NCBI RefSeq assembly: GCF_900091525.1
Contig: NZ_FMCU01000001.1
Span: forward strand, 310,001-374,000
Length of the DNA stretch: 64,000 nucleotides
Direction: 5' to 3'
Source of the DNA: Micromonospora matsumotoense
GTDB lineage: Bacteria; Actinomycetota; Actinomycetes; Mycobacteriales; Micromonosporaceae
In this document: piece after piece, positions 61,117-64,000 of the stretch
Layout: the number at the start of each line of letters is the position of its first letter
Position numbering within the stretch: the stretch's first letter is position 1
Made by a program: the position numbers and the translations under genes
Notes under the pieces: model-generated
Told to the model about the DNA's origin: nothing
Seen by the model: only the letters and a program-made list of their open reading frames with translations
Database searches by the model: none

Positions 61117-64000
<2,884 letters not shown>

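Overview
The window is very GC-rich DNA with frequent GTG starts, 4-bp ATGA/GTGA gene overlaps and several apparently leaderless promoters. It carries a PriA-type HisA, no trpF, and the actinobacterial order hisI-trpE-TIGR02234-trpC-trpB-trpA-lgt. Together with the protein flavour (FtsK-like ATPases, GNATs, terpene synthase, MocR/YczE, TIGR03085) this points to an actinobacterium of the Micromonosporaceae, probably Micromonospora. The assignment is an inference; no rRNA or tRNA gene was recognised.

Layout. 1-1.4 kb: edge of an accessory region with two small coupled genes, a divergent DNA-binding protein, a truncated XRE-type regulator and a perfect hairpin. 1.47-8.0 kb: a complete type I restriction-modification operon in the order hsdR-hsdS-hsdM, with AT-richer specificity regions in hsdS. 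8.1-10.65 kb: a hypothetical protein, a secreted seven-repeat TolB-like propeller and a secreted I36-type inhibitor. 10.9-17.2 kb: a three-gene module (single-pass fusion of an intracellular domain to a periplasmic-binding-protein receptor; FtsK/SpoIIIE ATPase; coiled-coil membrane protein). I know of no name for this set and regard it as the best candidate for an undescribed system. 17.5-20.0 kb: secreted SGNH hydrolase and secreted M1-type metallopeptidase. 20.0-20.9 kb: repeat-rich non-coding DNA. 20.9-27.0 kb: gltB-gltD glutamate synthase. 27.2-29.4 kb: GNAT protein and FAD monooxygenase. 29.4-38.1 kb: lgt and the trp genes, headed by a gene fusing a nucleotidyltransferase-like domain to HisI. 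38.4-42.0 kb: MerR/aldo-keto reductase pair and a divergent ABC transporter/TetR operon. 42.2-46.9 kb: an iron-box-controlled DUF2470 protein and a two-gene ABC exporter with the asymmetric motif set of heterodimeric exporters. 47.1-51.1 kb: TIGR03085 protein, class I terpene synthase and long-chain acyl-CoA synthetase. 51.2-55.5 kb: LtrA-like protein, a MocR regulator divergent from a YczE-type membrane protein, and a small winged-helix protein. 55.7-64.0 kb: hisF, a quinone-oxidoreductase-like gene, ohr/ohrR, and a tightly coupled hisD-hisC-hisB-(mini-ORF, 56-aa membrane protein)-hisH-(107-aa membrane protein)-priA-ridA operon; hisD runs off the right edge.

How the genes work together. The his and trp genes meet through PriA, which is expected to serve both pathways because no trpF is present here. 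HisI is supplied from the trp side and hisF from a separate locus. GltBD would supply the glutamate used for amination. The window also shows three copies of a 62-64 bp inverted-repeat element (arms built on TGATCAAGAGGTTTACGTCA, each with a 16-nt loop), strong hairpins at many convergent gene ends, and several in-phase minisatellites (15, 33 and 36 bp) at or inside genes.
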